32,668 nucleotides of DNA, from the NCBI GenBank assembly GCA_029560455.1, contig JAKQKW010000319.1, positions 1 to 32,668 on the forward strand, in the 5' to 3' direction. Made by a program: the position numbers and the translations under genes. Shown here one piece after another: positions 23,801 through 30,858 of this stretch. The notes beneath the pieces are model-generated. The model ran no database searches and had not been told where the DNA came from. It was given only the letters and a program-made list of their open reading frames with translations. The stretch comes from Candidatus Rifleibacteriota bacterium (GTDB lineage Bacteria; Riflebacteria; Ozemobacteria; Ozemobacterales; Ozemobacteraceae). Within the stretch, counting starts at the first letter, position 1. The number at the start of each line of letters is the position of its first letter.

Positions 23801-25038
23801 TGATCGGGGTTGACCTGAATCTGCCATTCTGAATTGCTGCCAGATACCTCAGGATACTGAAACCCAGACTGAATGATGGCATCGATGAGAATTTCGAGCA
23901 TCTGGCGGTTATCGGTTTTTACAACGTCACGGGCCATGGTGAGAATGCAGCTGAGAAAAATGCTGCGAAAGCGCTTCTGACAAGCAAAATCGTTCAAGGT
24001 CACGCAGATTTTCATGATGAATGAGGCGCGCCGGTTCTCTGGCTCCTCGGCGAAGCCAAGGCTGAGAGAACGGTTTATTTCCTGCAGTGACTGGGTGTGC
24101 AGTTCTTCGAGGGTCGCCGAGCCGACAATATTGAACAGATAATCGAGCTTGGTGAGATAGCGCTGGTTGCCAAAGGCATTCTCGCGCTCGATCTGGTCAG
24201 CAATTTTGATATAGGCATCAAGAATCTGCTGGTAATCTGGAGTTGACAGCAGTCTTGAAAAATCTGGAGCGGCCCGGTCAGTGGCAGAATTTATTTTATC
24301 GAGCAGCTGCTGCAGGTTATTATGCGATAGTGGCTCGAGCATTTCCTTTAACCGCCGGATGCGGGCCGGGGTCTCGGGGTCGTATTCTTCGCTGGCGGTC
24401 AGCCCGGCCAGCGAGTTGTGGTCGAACCATGTGGTCGGATCAATCTGATTGAGCCAGTGCCGGTAGGTTTGGGCAAAAGTCACTTCAGCCAGTGCCGCAA
24501 AATTTTTGAGTCGCTCGATAACCGTATTATGGCTGCGAACCAGAAACTTGATATGCGCCGAACATCTTTTCAGTTTCAAGTCAGGGTGGGCTGCGAGGCT
24601 GAGAAGTCGACCACAGGCTGCGTCTACCAGGGGTAGATTTCTCTCGACGTGAATGCCACTTTCAGAAAAGACCGTATCGAGAAAATCGAAGAGAAAGCGC
24701 AGGGCTTTGTCAACAATGCGGCTTTCACTGGCGTTGTCGATGACCTGGAAATAGATGTCGAGAACGCAGTTGATCGCTTCAGCCGCCTGCGCGTGGACGT
24801 TGAATTTGCTGAAGTCGTTTACCGAAAAGGTTTTTAGACTGTCGGTGACGTATTCCCAGTTCACGAACGGGTGGTTCAGCTCGGTCAGAAGTTCCTGTAT
24901 GCGTTTGTGAACGCCGTAAAAATCTTCAACTGCCCGCAGCAGTGGCGCAAACTTTTTGGGAATCTCGACCTGGGCCGCCGTGGTGGCCATGTTTGCTTTG
25001 AGTGCCGATGAGTTTAAAAGATCGGGAGGTTTTTCCAT
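20836..25038 (-). CDS. Giant PPDK-like protein: unknown ~900-residue N-terminus plus nucleotide-binding and phosphohistidine domains
   Basis: 1400 residues, no signal peptide. Residues ~917-1260 match the ATP-grasp nucleotide-binding part of pyruvate phosphate dikinase: GNKGYWLKRLAAYGFPVPRGFILTTEVF, FSVRSGAAISMPGMMNTFLNVG, and SGSGVTFTRDPNGQ. Residues ~1265-1400 match the swivelling phosphohistidine domain, with His1342 in GGRTSHAAVTIPQ. The C-terminal PEP/pyruvate barrel (about 340 residues) of true PPDK is absent. Residues 1-916 are mostly helical and unrecognised. It could phosphorylate another substrate, like glucan water dikinase or other PEP-synthase relatives, or pass phosphate to a partner. 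The ATG at 25038 has AAAGGA 12 bases upstream. The PHP gene ends 148 bp before it on the same strand. Confidence 0.85.
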   Translation of the reverse strand: MEKPPDLLNSSALKANMATTAAQVEIPKKFAPLLRAVEDFYGVHKRIQELLTELNHPFVNWEYVTDSLKTFSVNDFSKFNVHAQAAEAINCVLDIYFQVIDNASESRIVDKALRFLFDFLDTVFSESGIHVERNLPLVDAACGRLLSLAAHPDLKLKRCSAHIKFLVRSHNTVIERLKNFAALAEVTFAQTYRHWLNQIDPTTWFDHNSLAGLTASEEYDPETPARIRRLKEMLEPLSHNNLQQLLDKINSATDRAAPDFSRLLSTPDYQQILDAYIKIADQIERENAFGNQRYLTKLDYLFNIVGSATLEELHTQSLQEINRSLSLGFAEEPENRRASFIMKICVTLNDFACQKRFRSIFLSCILTMARDVVKTDNRQMLEILIDAIIQSGFQYPEVSGSNSEWQIQVNPDHIRNIRVWMEIIAMKPAWTRKLLSALIINLKLGGVLIRDTDLFQRDISAYLNAGIAHNLNLSKQLLRLFPAFFNEIGAEGELREISTRADELCSRRDILVHFIRKQSHVESNNNLVNFLAASFQFWVTGNHELIRPYVPVEVLEQIDTAGEYFTGLHQAFAALADEGLLDTARLLEVKAEELKTRFDSLPITDRDRNRARHLIRMFQLLTKKYNPQPLDLLNDLAMVNLFEPARIKALEKHLGRRDFREALVIVLEFRQLLQEIILSSEKTTASENIYFKRHIAAGIPSMYGVYHEPKFDALGLSLRLESFGTSLFEMMVEEMGLTFITKSTIMKIHICLPLFLKALEIEGIPHRQIASKIEYLKSGLGIKLFSIDQYLDIFLGISKAIQNIIRDFYIDTHRNNLPIIIRQMLQRDCPGIKGTDPDENTCVLKVSENFLRSLLSSAFSLQVLDNLINRIVRTLREELEKFRDKKAILNLVTTYNPDITVSNLYEADPSIDNAILLGNKGYWLKRLAAYGFPVPRGFILTTEVFRCFDALIGYKYMLKDLTHRIHQAVEKIEEETGKKFGSPENPLLFSVRSGAAISMPGMMNTFLNVGINKSVCESLSTRKGYEWAAWDSYRRFLQMWGMNEGLDRNYFDGLIEDFKKKFGVSKKLQFSPAQMREIAISYRENLQKRGIKVFDNPLDQLKYAILRAFQSWNSDCAKLFRRQMNISDDWGTAVVVQTMVFGNLDTNSGSGVTFTRDPNGQNREIHLFGDFFFGVQGDDIVSGLIETYPISEYQRLKERPSATMSLETQFPETYNRLLQHATTLIVENGFPHQEIEFTFENETAEGLHILQTRDQYQEKETRASSFFDTDELHASLLGNGVGVGGGALSGKVVFSEREIRKSKKYDPDTPLILIRPDTVPEDVGLLLQVEGLLTARGGRTSHAAVTIPQLKKVGVVGFNKLKVYEADSYCIIAGRLVKSGEYLSIDGWTGAVYFGQHRHD

Positions 25039-25186
25039 GATATTCTGCAGTCCTTTCCTGGGGCCTTGCCCTGACGCAGGTCTGGCAGAAATTTATGCCG
25101 GGCCTGACAAAAATATCTCTGCAGACTATCTTAGCAGAATGCTCCGAAAAAGCGAACCCCTTTGTAACTTGGCCTACAGGCTTGTT

Positions 25187-25984
25187 TTATGACCAGGTGA
25201 TCGGGTGAAGTCTGACCTGGCGCCTGTGAAAAGTGGCAAAGCTGGTGAAGCCCTCTGACCGGAGCATTTCAATTGCTTCAAAAAAGCCTGCTCCGATGCT
25301 AGCCGAGCCATGTGAGTCAGACCCAATGGAAACTATCCGGCCACCAAGCTGACGAAAACGTCTTAAAATCGAGACGTGCGGATGAAAACTGTCGAGGCCG
25401 TAGCGTATTCCGGAAGTGTTGATTTCGATGCCTTTATCATGCTCGATCAGCCAGGAAAGGAGCGCGTCGAGCTGAGGCTGCAGTGTTTCTGGAATCAGGG
25501 TGCCGCGTGTCAGGCTGTAACGTCTGATGATATCGATGTGGCCAAAGACATCGAAATCGGAAAAAGCCCGTACTGCCCGCAGCGACTCTTCGAGATAGAT
25601 TTTCCAGCATTCTTCTATGTTGCTGTGCTGTTTATAAAATTCGCCGTAGTAAAAATCAAGCTCACGCGCCCGGTGCATCGAGGCAATGACAAAGTCAAAC
25701 GATCGGCCGGCAACGAATCGGTGGCAGAGTTCGGCGTGTTCGGCCTGAATCCCGAGTTCAACGCCGCACAGTAGAGTCATGCCGTTGATTTTGCCGCTGA
25801 GTGCGTGCAGATGAGCGAGATAGGTATCTGGGTCGAAAATCGAATCGCCCTGAGCAAAATCGGCATGATCGGTTATTGCCATCACATCGATGCCCCGGGT
25901 TAAGGCCGCCTCGACAAGCTGTTCCGGAGTTTCGCGGCAATCCTGTGAGTAGTTGCTGTGATTGTGACAGTCGGTTTTTATCAT
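25187..25984 (-). CDS. PHP-domain phosphoesterase (histidinol-phosphatase type)
   Basis: 265 residues with the full set of PHP metal motifs: DCHNHSNYSQD (5-15), AITDHADF (36-43), GVELG (about 74-78), ASMHR (about 102), GHIDIIRRY (about 149), EINTSG (about 188) and SIGSDSHG (about 218). The family includes HisK-type histidinol-phosphatases and other phosphoesterases. No other histidine genes are nearby, so the substrate is open. The start ATG overlaps the stop of the upstream exported protein (ATGA), so the three genes from 27724 are co-transcribed. Confidence 0.85.
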   Translation of the reverse strand: MIKTDCHNHSNYSQDCRETPEQLVEAALTRGIDVMAITDHADFAQGDSIFDPDTYLAHLHALSGKINGMTLLCGVELGIQAEHAELCHRFVAGRSFDFVIASMHRARELDFYYGEFYKQHSNIEECWKIYLEESLRAVRAFSDFDVFGHIDIIRRYSLTRGTLIPETLQPQLDALLSWLIEHDKGIEINTSGIRYGLDSFHPHVSILRRFRQLGGRIVSIGSDSHGSASIGAGFFEAIEMLRSEGFTSFATFHRRQVRLHPITWS

Positions 25985-26526
25985 GGCACTGGCAGCCTTT
26001 TCTGCATTGGAGTGAGCCCTTGAGGTTCACTGAGAGTGTCGATCTGCGGCTGATGAATTTCGTTGCGCAGTTCGCCGGGTTTTTTGAAGGGCGAAGCGAC
26101 GAAATTGCTCTCGAATTCGCCGCGGTTGGTCATAATTTTGAATTTTATCCAGCGTACCCACCAGTCACGCTTGAACATGCCGATTACCACGCGCTTGCGC
26201 TCGACAACCCGGTAGACCGTTCCGGGTTTGATGGTTACCGGTCGGCGGTCAGCGAACCAGTCGTCGTCCATGACGTCTTTTTTGTGGCCGCGCCAGGTGC
26301 TCGCGGTGACTCCGGTAACGATTAGCGGCTTGAGATTGTCGTCGTTGTAGATGTCGAGGCACTCTCTGATACTGTAATAGTTGTAATAGAGCCGGTGGGT
26401 GTCGGCTCGGGCAATGACACGTATCGGCAGGTCGTAGGGCTGGGCAAAAACCCGGCAGGCGACCAGCAGCAGAAAAACGACAAGGCAGCCCCCCGACAGG
26501 AGAGGCTGCCTCGTTTTATCGAGCAT
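25981..26526 (-). CDS. Small exported protein, function unknown
   Basis: 181 residues from the ATG at 26526, four bases after the stop of the flavodiiron gene. A longer frame from 26766 overlaps that gene and has a Pro/Ser/Lys-rich product typical of a shadow. The N-terminus is a signal peptide (about 8-28) with both a possible lipobox (LVAC) and a VFA-Q signal peptidase I site. The mature part has no domain I recognise; it holds RLYYNYYSIRECLDIY, GHKKDVMDDDWFADRRPV and FKRDWWVRWIKFKI. Its place between the flavodiiron and PHP genes points to one transcript but not to a function. Confidence 0.7.
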   Translation of the reverse strand: MLDKTRQPLLSGGCLVVFLLLVACRVFAQPYDLPIRVIARADTHRLYYNYYSIRECLDIYNDDNLKPLIVTGVTASTWRGHKKDVMDDDWFADRRPVTIKPGTVYRVVERKRVVIGMFKRDWWVRWIKFKIMTNRGEFESNFVASPFKKPGELRNEIHQPQIDTLSEPQGLTPMQKRLPVP

Positions 26527-26530
26527 TTTT

Positions 26531-27724
26531 TCAGGCTGCTTTGATCTTCTGGCCGAGCTCACGCCCCATTTCGCGGCATTTCGCGAGATCTTCGGGGCTC
26601 GGGGCAAACTGGCATTTGTAACCGGGAATAACGACTTCGATCCCGGCTTCCTGCATGAAGGTTTCGAGGCGTTTGACCGCTTCGCCGCTCCAGCCGTAGG
26701 TGCCGAAAGCCATGCCGATTTTGTTTTTAAAGCGCAGGCCGCTGATTTCTTCCATATACAGGGCAAGGGTCGGCAGCAGTTTATTGTTGCGGGTCGGGCA
26801 GCCGACTACCAGAGCGCGGCACGACAGAAGGTCGGTCATGGTATCGGCCAGGTCGGCGGCGCCGGCGTTGAACATGCGGTATGAAACGCCCTCGTCTTCG
26901 AGCCCTTCGGCGATGGCGCGCGCCATCTTTTCGGTGCCGCCCCAGATGGTGTCGAAGATGATTACGGCAGATTTCTGCGGTTCGCCGGTTGCCCACTGCA
27001 CGTATTTTTCGACGATCTGAGTCGGGTTCTGCCGCCAGCAGACGCCGTGTGCCGGAGCAATGATGGCGATTTCCCAGCCAAGTTTCAGGAATTCATCGAT
27101 TTTTTTGAGAATCTGCTGTGAATAAAGGGTGAGAATATTTGCGAAATATTTTTCGGCTTCGAACCACAGGCCCTTCTGATCTATCTGGTCAGCGAAGCGT
27201 TCGGGGGCGGCATAATGCTGGCCAAAGGCGTCGGCTGAGAAAAGTATCTTGTCTTCGGGGCAGTAGGTGAACATGGTATCGGGCCAGTGCAGCATCTGAG
27301 CTTCGAAGAAGCGCAGGGTGCGTTTGCCGATTTTGATCTCGTCGCCGGTTTTTACGACTTTGAGATTTTTTTCGGCACCGGGGAAATGTCTGGTGACCGA
27401 AATCTTGCCGCCGCGGCTGACGTAGATCTCGATGTTCGGGTTCATCTGCAGCAGTCTGGGCAGACCGCTGGCATGATCGGGTTCGGCGTGGTTGATGATG
27501 AGAATGTCGAGTTCTTCGACCTTGCAGAACTGACTGATGTGATCGGCCAGATCTGAAAGATGCGAATCGCGCACCACATCGATGAGCACTTTCTTTTCGT
27601 CGTTGATGAAATATGAGTTATAGCTGGTGCCGTGGCGGATCGAAAGTTCGTGACCGTGAAAATGGTCTTTGCTCCATTCGAGCGCTCCGACCCAGTAAAT
27701 GTCATTACAGATAGTCTGTTTCAA
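26531..27724 (-). CDS. fprA: A-type flavoprotein (flavodiiron protein), O2/NO reductase
   Basis: 397 residues. The N-terminal metallo-beta-lactamase fold carries the diiron ligands NHAEPDH (about 78-84), MLHWPDTMF, SADAFG and APAHGVCW. The C-terminal flavodoxin domain (about 250-395) binds FMN (FDTIWGGTEKMARAIAEG; GCPTRNNKLLP; FGTYGWSGEAVK). Such proteins reduce O2 to water or NO to N2O in anaerobes, protecting oxygen-sensitive enzymes; electrons usually come from rubredoxin, which is not encoded here. The start is TTG at 27724, eight bases after AGGAGG; the TTG at 27742 would place that ribosome site inside the coding region. The promoter at 27776-27803 is flanked by an inverted repeat. Confidence 0.93.
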   Translation of the reverse strand: MKQTICNDIYWVGALEWSKDHFHGHELSIRHGTSYNSYFINDEKKVLIDVVRDSHLSDLADHISQFCKVEELDILIINHAEPDHASGLPRLLQMNPNIEIYVSRGGKISVTRHFPGAEKNLKVVKTGDEIKIGKRTLRFFEAQMLHWPDTMFTYCPEDKILFSADAFGQHYAAPERFADQIDQKGLWFEAEKYFANILTLYSQQILKKIDEFLKLGWEIAIIAPAHGVCWRQNPTQIVEKYVQWATGEPQKSAVIIFDTIWGGTEKMARAIAEGLEDEGVSYRMFNAGAADLADTMTDLLSCRALVVGCPTRNNKLLPTLALYMEEISGLRFKNKIGMAFGTYGWSGEAVKRLETFMQEAGIEVVIPGYKCQFAPSPEDLAKCREMGRELGQKIKAA

Positions 27725-27768
27725 AATCAGTGCCTCCTGCAAATGTTTGGTGTTCGTGAATTTTTTAC

Positions 27769-27811
27769 CATAAAGAATCTAACATATTCCAGATTTTAGT
27801 CAATCTTTATG
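27769..27811. promoter_or_regulatory. Inverted repeat bracketing the flavodiiron promoter, candidate operator
   Basis: CATAAAGA (27769-27776) and its exact reverse complement TCTTTATG (27804-27811) lie directly outside the -10 and -35 boxes. A regulator dimer or pair of dimers bound here could block or shape the promoter. This is inference from symmetry only. Confidence 0.45.
27776..27803 (-). promoter_or_regulatory. Promoter of the flavodiiron operon
   Basis: Minus strand: -35 TTGACT (27798-27803), 16-bp spacer, -10 TAGATT (27776-27781). Confidence 0.65.
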
Positions 27812-27975
27812 TACCAAAAAAAGTATCATTTTGTTGCCACTTGCCTTTTCGCGCAAAATGAATAGTGATTATTGACCGCAGCGAAGAAAAAATGGTTCGA
27901 CTGCCGGGCAGGGCCGATGAACAAGTTCGGCTCAGCTTATGCATGAAGCAATATTGAACAGCGACTTGCCGCTTG

Positions 27976-28004
27976 TTGCCTGATCTGTAAAAATCGGTTA
28001 GGAT
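27976..28004 (+). promoter_or_regulatory. Promoter of floA
   Basis: -35 TTGCCT (27976-27981), 17-bp spacer, -10 TAGGAT (27999-28004), predicting a leader of about 30 bases with AAGGGG nine bases before the ATG. Confidence 0.65.
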
Positions 28005-28042
28005 ATTCAGGTAATAAAGTTGAAATCGAAGGGGAACACCAA

Positions 28043-28993
28043 ATGCATCTTCTGATTATTGCCTTGATGGTCATCGGCGTCATCGTGCTGGGCTATCTGG
28101 TGAAGTTATTTCCGTTCATGACCTATATCAACTGCATTTCGGCGAATGTACCCTGCTCGCCAATGCAACTTATAGCGATGCAACTGCGCAATGTTCCGAC
28201 CGATTTCATTATTGAAAACTATGTTAAAGCGCGCAAGGCCGGTCTGCCGCTGCAGCTCGATCGCCTCGAAGTGCATCTTCTCTCCGGCGGAAACATCACC
28301 AACGTCATCTCTGCGCTCATCAGCGCCAGCCGTTCGAACATCGACCTGAACTTCGAACGGGCGGCAGCCATAGACCTGGCCGGTCGTGACGTCAATGATG
28401 CCGTTAAAATGAGCGTTCAGCCGAGAGTTCTCAAAACCCCTGAAATTCATGGTATCGCCAAAGATGGTATCGAACTGATTGTGCATACAAATATCACCGT
28501 CAGAGCCAACCTGGCGACCATGGTCGGTGGTGCCGGTGAAGACACGATTCTGGCACGCGTCTGCGAAGGTATCGTTTCTGCCATCGGTTCTGCCGAGAAA
28601 CACTCGGTTGTGCTCAACAAGCCTGAAATTCTGACAAAGCATGTAATTGCGGCCGGTCTAGATGCCGGCACCGCTTTTGAGATCGTCTCTCTCGACATTT
28701 CTGATATCGACGTGGGCCGTAACATTGGTGCTCACCTTAAAAATGCTCAGGCGGTCGCTGACAAAAAAGTCGGTGAGGCCAGAGCCGAAGGGCGCCGCGC
28801 TCTTGCCATGGCCCTGACCCAGGAAAACCGCGCTGCTGAACAGGAAGCCCGCGCCAATCTGGTGCAGGCCGAAATGAAAATACCTCTCGCGCTGGCAGAT
28901 ACTTTCCGTCAGGGCAAGCTGCTGGTAAAACGCAAGGCGAAAAAGACGCCGGTAGACCGCACCGGTCTGGGGTTCGGAGATGATGCAGGCTGA
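28043..28993 (+). CDS. floA: Flotillin-like protein FloA
   Basis: 316 residues, typical of FloA (UPF0365), which sits in the inner membrane through an N-terminal hairpin helix and organises membrane micro-domains. Seen: hydrophobic N-terminus (2-28), SPFH-like core (LSGGNITNVISALISAS, AAAIDLAGRDVNDAVKMSVQPRVLKTPEI, VRANLATMVGGAGEDTILARVCEGIVSAIGS) and GLDAGTAFEIVSLDISDIDVGRNIGAHL. The Ala/Glu-rich coiled-coil end (DKKVGEARAEGRRALAMALTQENRAAEQEARANLVQAEMKIPLALADTFRQG) is also intact. In many bacteria an NfeD-type membrane protein gene sits next to floA; here there is none, and a 77-residue unknown gene overlaps its end instead. Confidence 0.93.
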   Translation: MHLLIIALMVIGVIVLGYLVKLFPFMTYINCISANVPCSPMQLIAMQLRNVPTDFIIENYVKARKAGLPLQLDRLEVHLLSGGNITNVISALISASRSNIDLNFERAAAIDLAGRDVNDAVKMSVQPRVLKTPEIHGIAKDGIELIVHTNITVRANLATMVGGAGEDTILARVCEGIVSAIGSAEKHSVVLNKPEILTKHVIAAGLDAGTAFEIVSLDISDIDVGRNIGAHLKNAQAVADKKVGEARAEGRRALAMALTQENRAAEQEARANLVQAEMKIPLALADTFRQGKLLVKRKAKKTPVDRTGLGFGDDAG

Positions 28994-29213
28994 AACAGAA
29001 GTAAAGGTTTCCCGTGAGCAGCTTGAGACCATGAACCGGCTGCACCGCCGCGAGCTTCGCCAGCTCAGACACATGTCAGAAGCTCAGTTTCAGGTGTTCA
29101 GGCGCAATTTCTCATTCGGTCAGCTCGACAACATGACGCGGGCCGAAGCACAGCAGCTGCTGATGTCGATGCTGGCTCTCAACCTGCAGTTGCTCAACGA
29201 CCTCAAAGAATAA
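28980..29213 (+). CDS. Small helical protein coupled to floA
   Basis: 77 residues, charged and helical throughout (SREQLETMNRLHRRELRQLRHMSEAQFQVFRRNFS then AEAQQLLMSMLALNLQLLNDLKE), with heptad-like spacing; no membrane segment. The start at 28980 (or the next ATG at 28983) overlaps floA by 14 bp, with GGGG seven bases upstream, so the two are made together. Unrecognised; a FloA-binding or assembly partner is a reasonable guess from position only. Confidence 0.7.
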   Translation: MMQAETEVKVSREQLETMNRLHRRELRQLRHMSEAQFQVFRRNFSFGQLDNMTRAEAQQLLMSMLALNLQLLNDLKE

Positions 29214-29230
29214 GACCGTTTCGTTTAAAT

Positions 29231-29269
29231 AAACAAGCCCGGCAGATTTTGCGTCTGCCGGGCTTGTTT
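29231..29269. terminator. Bidirectional terminator after floA operon
   Basis: Perfect 16-bp stem (29231-29246 with 29254-29269), 7-base loop, GTTTGTT on the plus strand and TTTATTT on the minus strand. It separates the convergent floA operon and cation exchanger gene. Confidence 0.92.
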
Positions 29270-29286
29270 GTTAACCTGGTAAAAAG

Positions 29287-30564
29287 TCAGGGAGTTGTCA
29301 CTGCAGCAGAAGCAGCAGTCGGCAGCTCCGGGCTGATGCCAGAAGTTTCACTGGCAAGCGGAATCTGCAGTGCGGGGTAAGGAGTGCTGCCGGAAATACT
29401 GGCAGGTTCAGGAACCGGGGTATTGTCGATAACTGCGGCGGCCGGGGTGGGTTGCGCTGTTACAGCTGTTGCCGTGGCGGTCTGGCCATTTCCCTGCGCC
29501 GGGGCCTGAATTGAAACTGCCGGTACTGGCGCGGGTGCCGGTGCCGGAGCTTCTGAGCCGGCGGTCTGATAAAGCATGACTGTGTAGGCAATGTAACAGG
29601 CGAGCAGAAAGGCGCCTTCGAGTCTGACAATTTTCATGCCGGTGCGCATAAGTGGCAGAACCCCGAGACCGACGACAAACATCAGCGGAATGTGAATTCC
29701 GAGCATGTTGTTTGAAACGATCAGATAGTTTGCTTCGGTAGCGCCCGGGATGATAAGAGGCAGCGTGGCGGCACAGCCGACGATGCCCAGAAGATTGAAT
29801 AGATTCGAGCCCACAACGTTGCCGACCGAGATGTCTGACTGGCCTTTACGGGCTGCGACAACCGAGGTGGCCAGTTCGGGCAGCGAGGTGCCGATGGCTA
29901 TCAGGGTCAGGCCGATGATTTCGTCTGAAATACCGAGGCTCTGAGCGATGGTCACTGCGCCGCGTACCAGCAGTTCGGCCCCGAGCACCAGGCCAACCAG
30001 GCCGCCGAATACATAAATTATGTTATGGAGAGTGGTTGGTTTTGTTTCTGTCTGTTCATCAGCAGTGACAACTTCATCGGCTTTTTCTTTCATTTCTTCG
30101 GCGATGGCGTTTTCGCGTCGGCCGATTATGTAGCTCATAATTGTGTAGCAGAAGAAGAGCCCGATGAGTACAAGACCTTCGTAAGGAGTAATAACATTGC
30201 CTGTGTGGGCCATATACCACACCAGGCCGGTCATTGCGATCATGATCGGGGTTTCACGGCGCACCATCTGGCGTTCGCAGGCGATTGGCTGAATGAGAGA
30301 GGCAATACCGAGTATAAGCGCCACATTCATGATGTTGGAGCCTACGACGTTACCGAGTGAAAGGGCCGGATTTCCTTTGAGAGAGGCATTGACACTGACT
30401 ACCAGTTCTGGCAGAGAGGTGCCGGCAGCGACAATGGTCAGACCGATAACCATTTTGCTGACGCCAATATTGATTGCGAGGTTTGACGCGCCTTCAACGA
30501 GCTTGTCGGCAGCATAGGTGAGAATGACCAGCCCGATTGTACAAAATACAAGGCTTACAAGCAT
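29287..30564 (-). CDS. Na+/Ca2+ exchanger-family (CaCA) antiporter with Pro/Ala-rich tail
   Basis: 425 residues. Residues 1-330 form a CaCA antiporter with ten or so helices in two inverted halves. The two alpha repeats are GLTIVAAGTSLPELVVSVNASLKGNPALSLGNVVGSNIMNV (about 42-82) and GLTLIAIGTSLPELATSVVAARKGQSDISVGNVVGSNLFN (about 218-257), with the ion-binding Glu in SLPEL and Asn in GSN. It probably exports Ca2+ in exchange for Na+ or H+. The ~95-residue tail from about 331 is rich in Pro, Ala, Thr and Ser, has no helices, and resembles in composition the tail of the pyrophosphatase at 538-3387. Start ATG with AGGAG ten bases upstream. Confidence 0.92.
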   Translation of the reverse strand: MLVSLVFCTIGLVILTYAADKLVEGASNLAINIGVSKMVIGLTIVAAGTSLPELVVSVNASLKGNPALSLGNVVGSNIMNVALILGIASLIQPIACERQMVRRETPIMIAMTGLVWYMAHTGNVITPYEGLVLIGLFFCYTIMSYIIGRRENAIAEEMKEKADEVVTADEQTETKPTTLHNIIYVFGGLVGLVLGAELLVRGAVTIAQSLGISDEIIGLTLIAIGTSLPELATSVVAARKGQSDISVGNVVGSNLFNLLGIVGCAATLPLIIPGATEANYLIVSNNMLGIHIPLMFVVGLGVLPLMRTGMKIVRLEGAFLLACYIAYTVMLYQTAGSEAPAPAPAPVPAVSIQAPAQGNGQTATATAVTAQPTPAAAVIDNTPVPEPASISGSTPYPALQIPLASETSGISPELPTAASAAVTTP

Positions 30565-30858
30565 ATTAGTGCAACTCCTGTAGCTTCTGGTGCGACCCGT
30601 ATGCCATTTTCACCCTGGCAGGCTACGGCTGTTTCCGGCAATCGAATCGGCACCGGCCCGGAAATATTCATTTCCGGGCGCCGCGCCTATTTTAAACAGA
30701 TACAGCTCTCTGCGCAATAAAAAACTTACCGGTTCCATAATGCAAAAGTTGATTCATGTGACCGATTCCTTTGGGTGCGATTCTGGCGTCGGGCAGTTGC
30801 GGTTTTTGCATTTAAAGGTATAATTAAATCTATCACAATTGCATAACTGGAGAATAAC
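30565..30858. other. Divergent interval with structured exchanger leader
   Basis: 294 bp between the exchanger and protease genes. On the minus strand, upstream of the exchanger, there is a CCCGGAAAT/ATTTCCGGG hairpin (30657-30678). Nearer the gene, CCGTA/TACGG with TGCCA/TGGCA pair around 30598-30626. No riboswitch class I know fits these. The plus-strand protease promoter lies at 30797-30824. Confidence 0.5.
30797..30824 (+). promoter_or_regulatory. Promoter of the secreted metalloprotease gene
   Basis: -35 TTGCGG (30797-30802), 16-bp spacer, perfect -10 TATAAT (30819-30824). The leader is about 28 bases with GGAG seven bases before the ATG at 30859. Confidence 0.65.

Larger units (their letters stand above)
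27725..28042. other. Divergent regulatory interval
   Basis: 318 bp between the flavodiiron operon and floA. It holds the two opposed promoters and the inverted repeat; a small dyad GCCGA/TCGGC around 27913-27934 is the only other structure seen. No credible reading frame. Confidence 0.6.

Noticed and set aside
25981..26766. 261-residue frame covering the exported protein
   Set aside because: The first 80 codons overlap the flavodiiron gene in another frame with a biased shadow-like product; the signal peptide begins at the ATG at 26526.
30565..30720. Known riboswitch (yybP-ykoY, cobalamin, c-di-GMP, c-di-AMP) before the exchanger
   Set aside because: Conserved core sequences of these classes were looked for and not found; only generic stems are seen.
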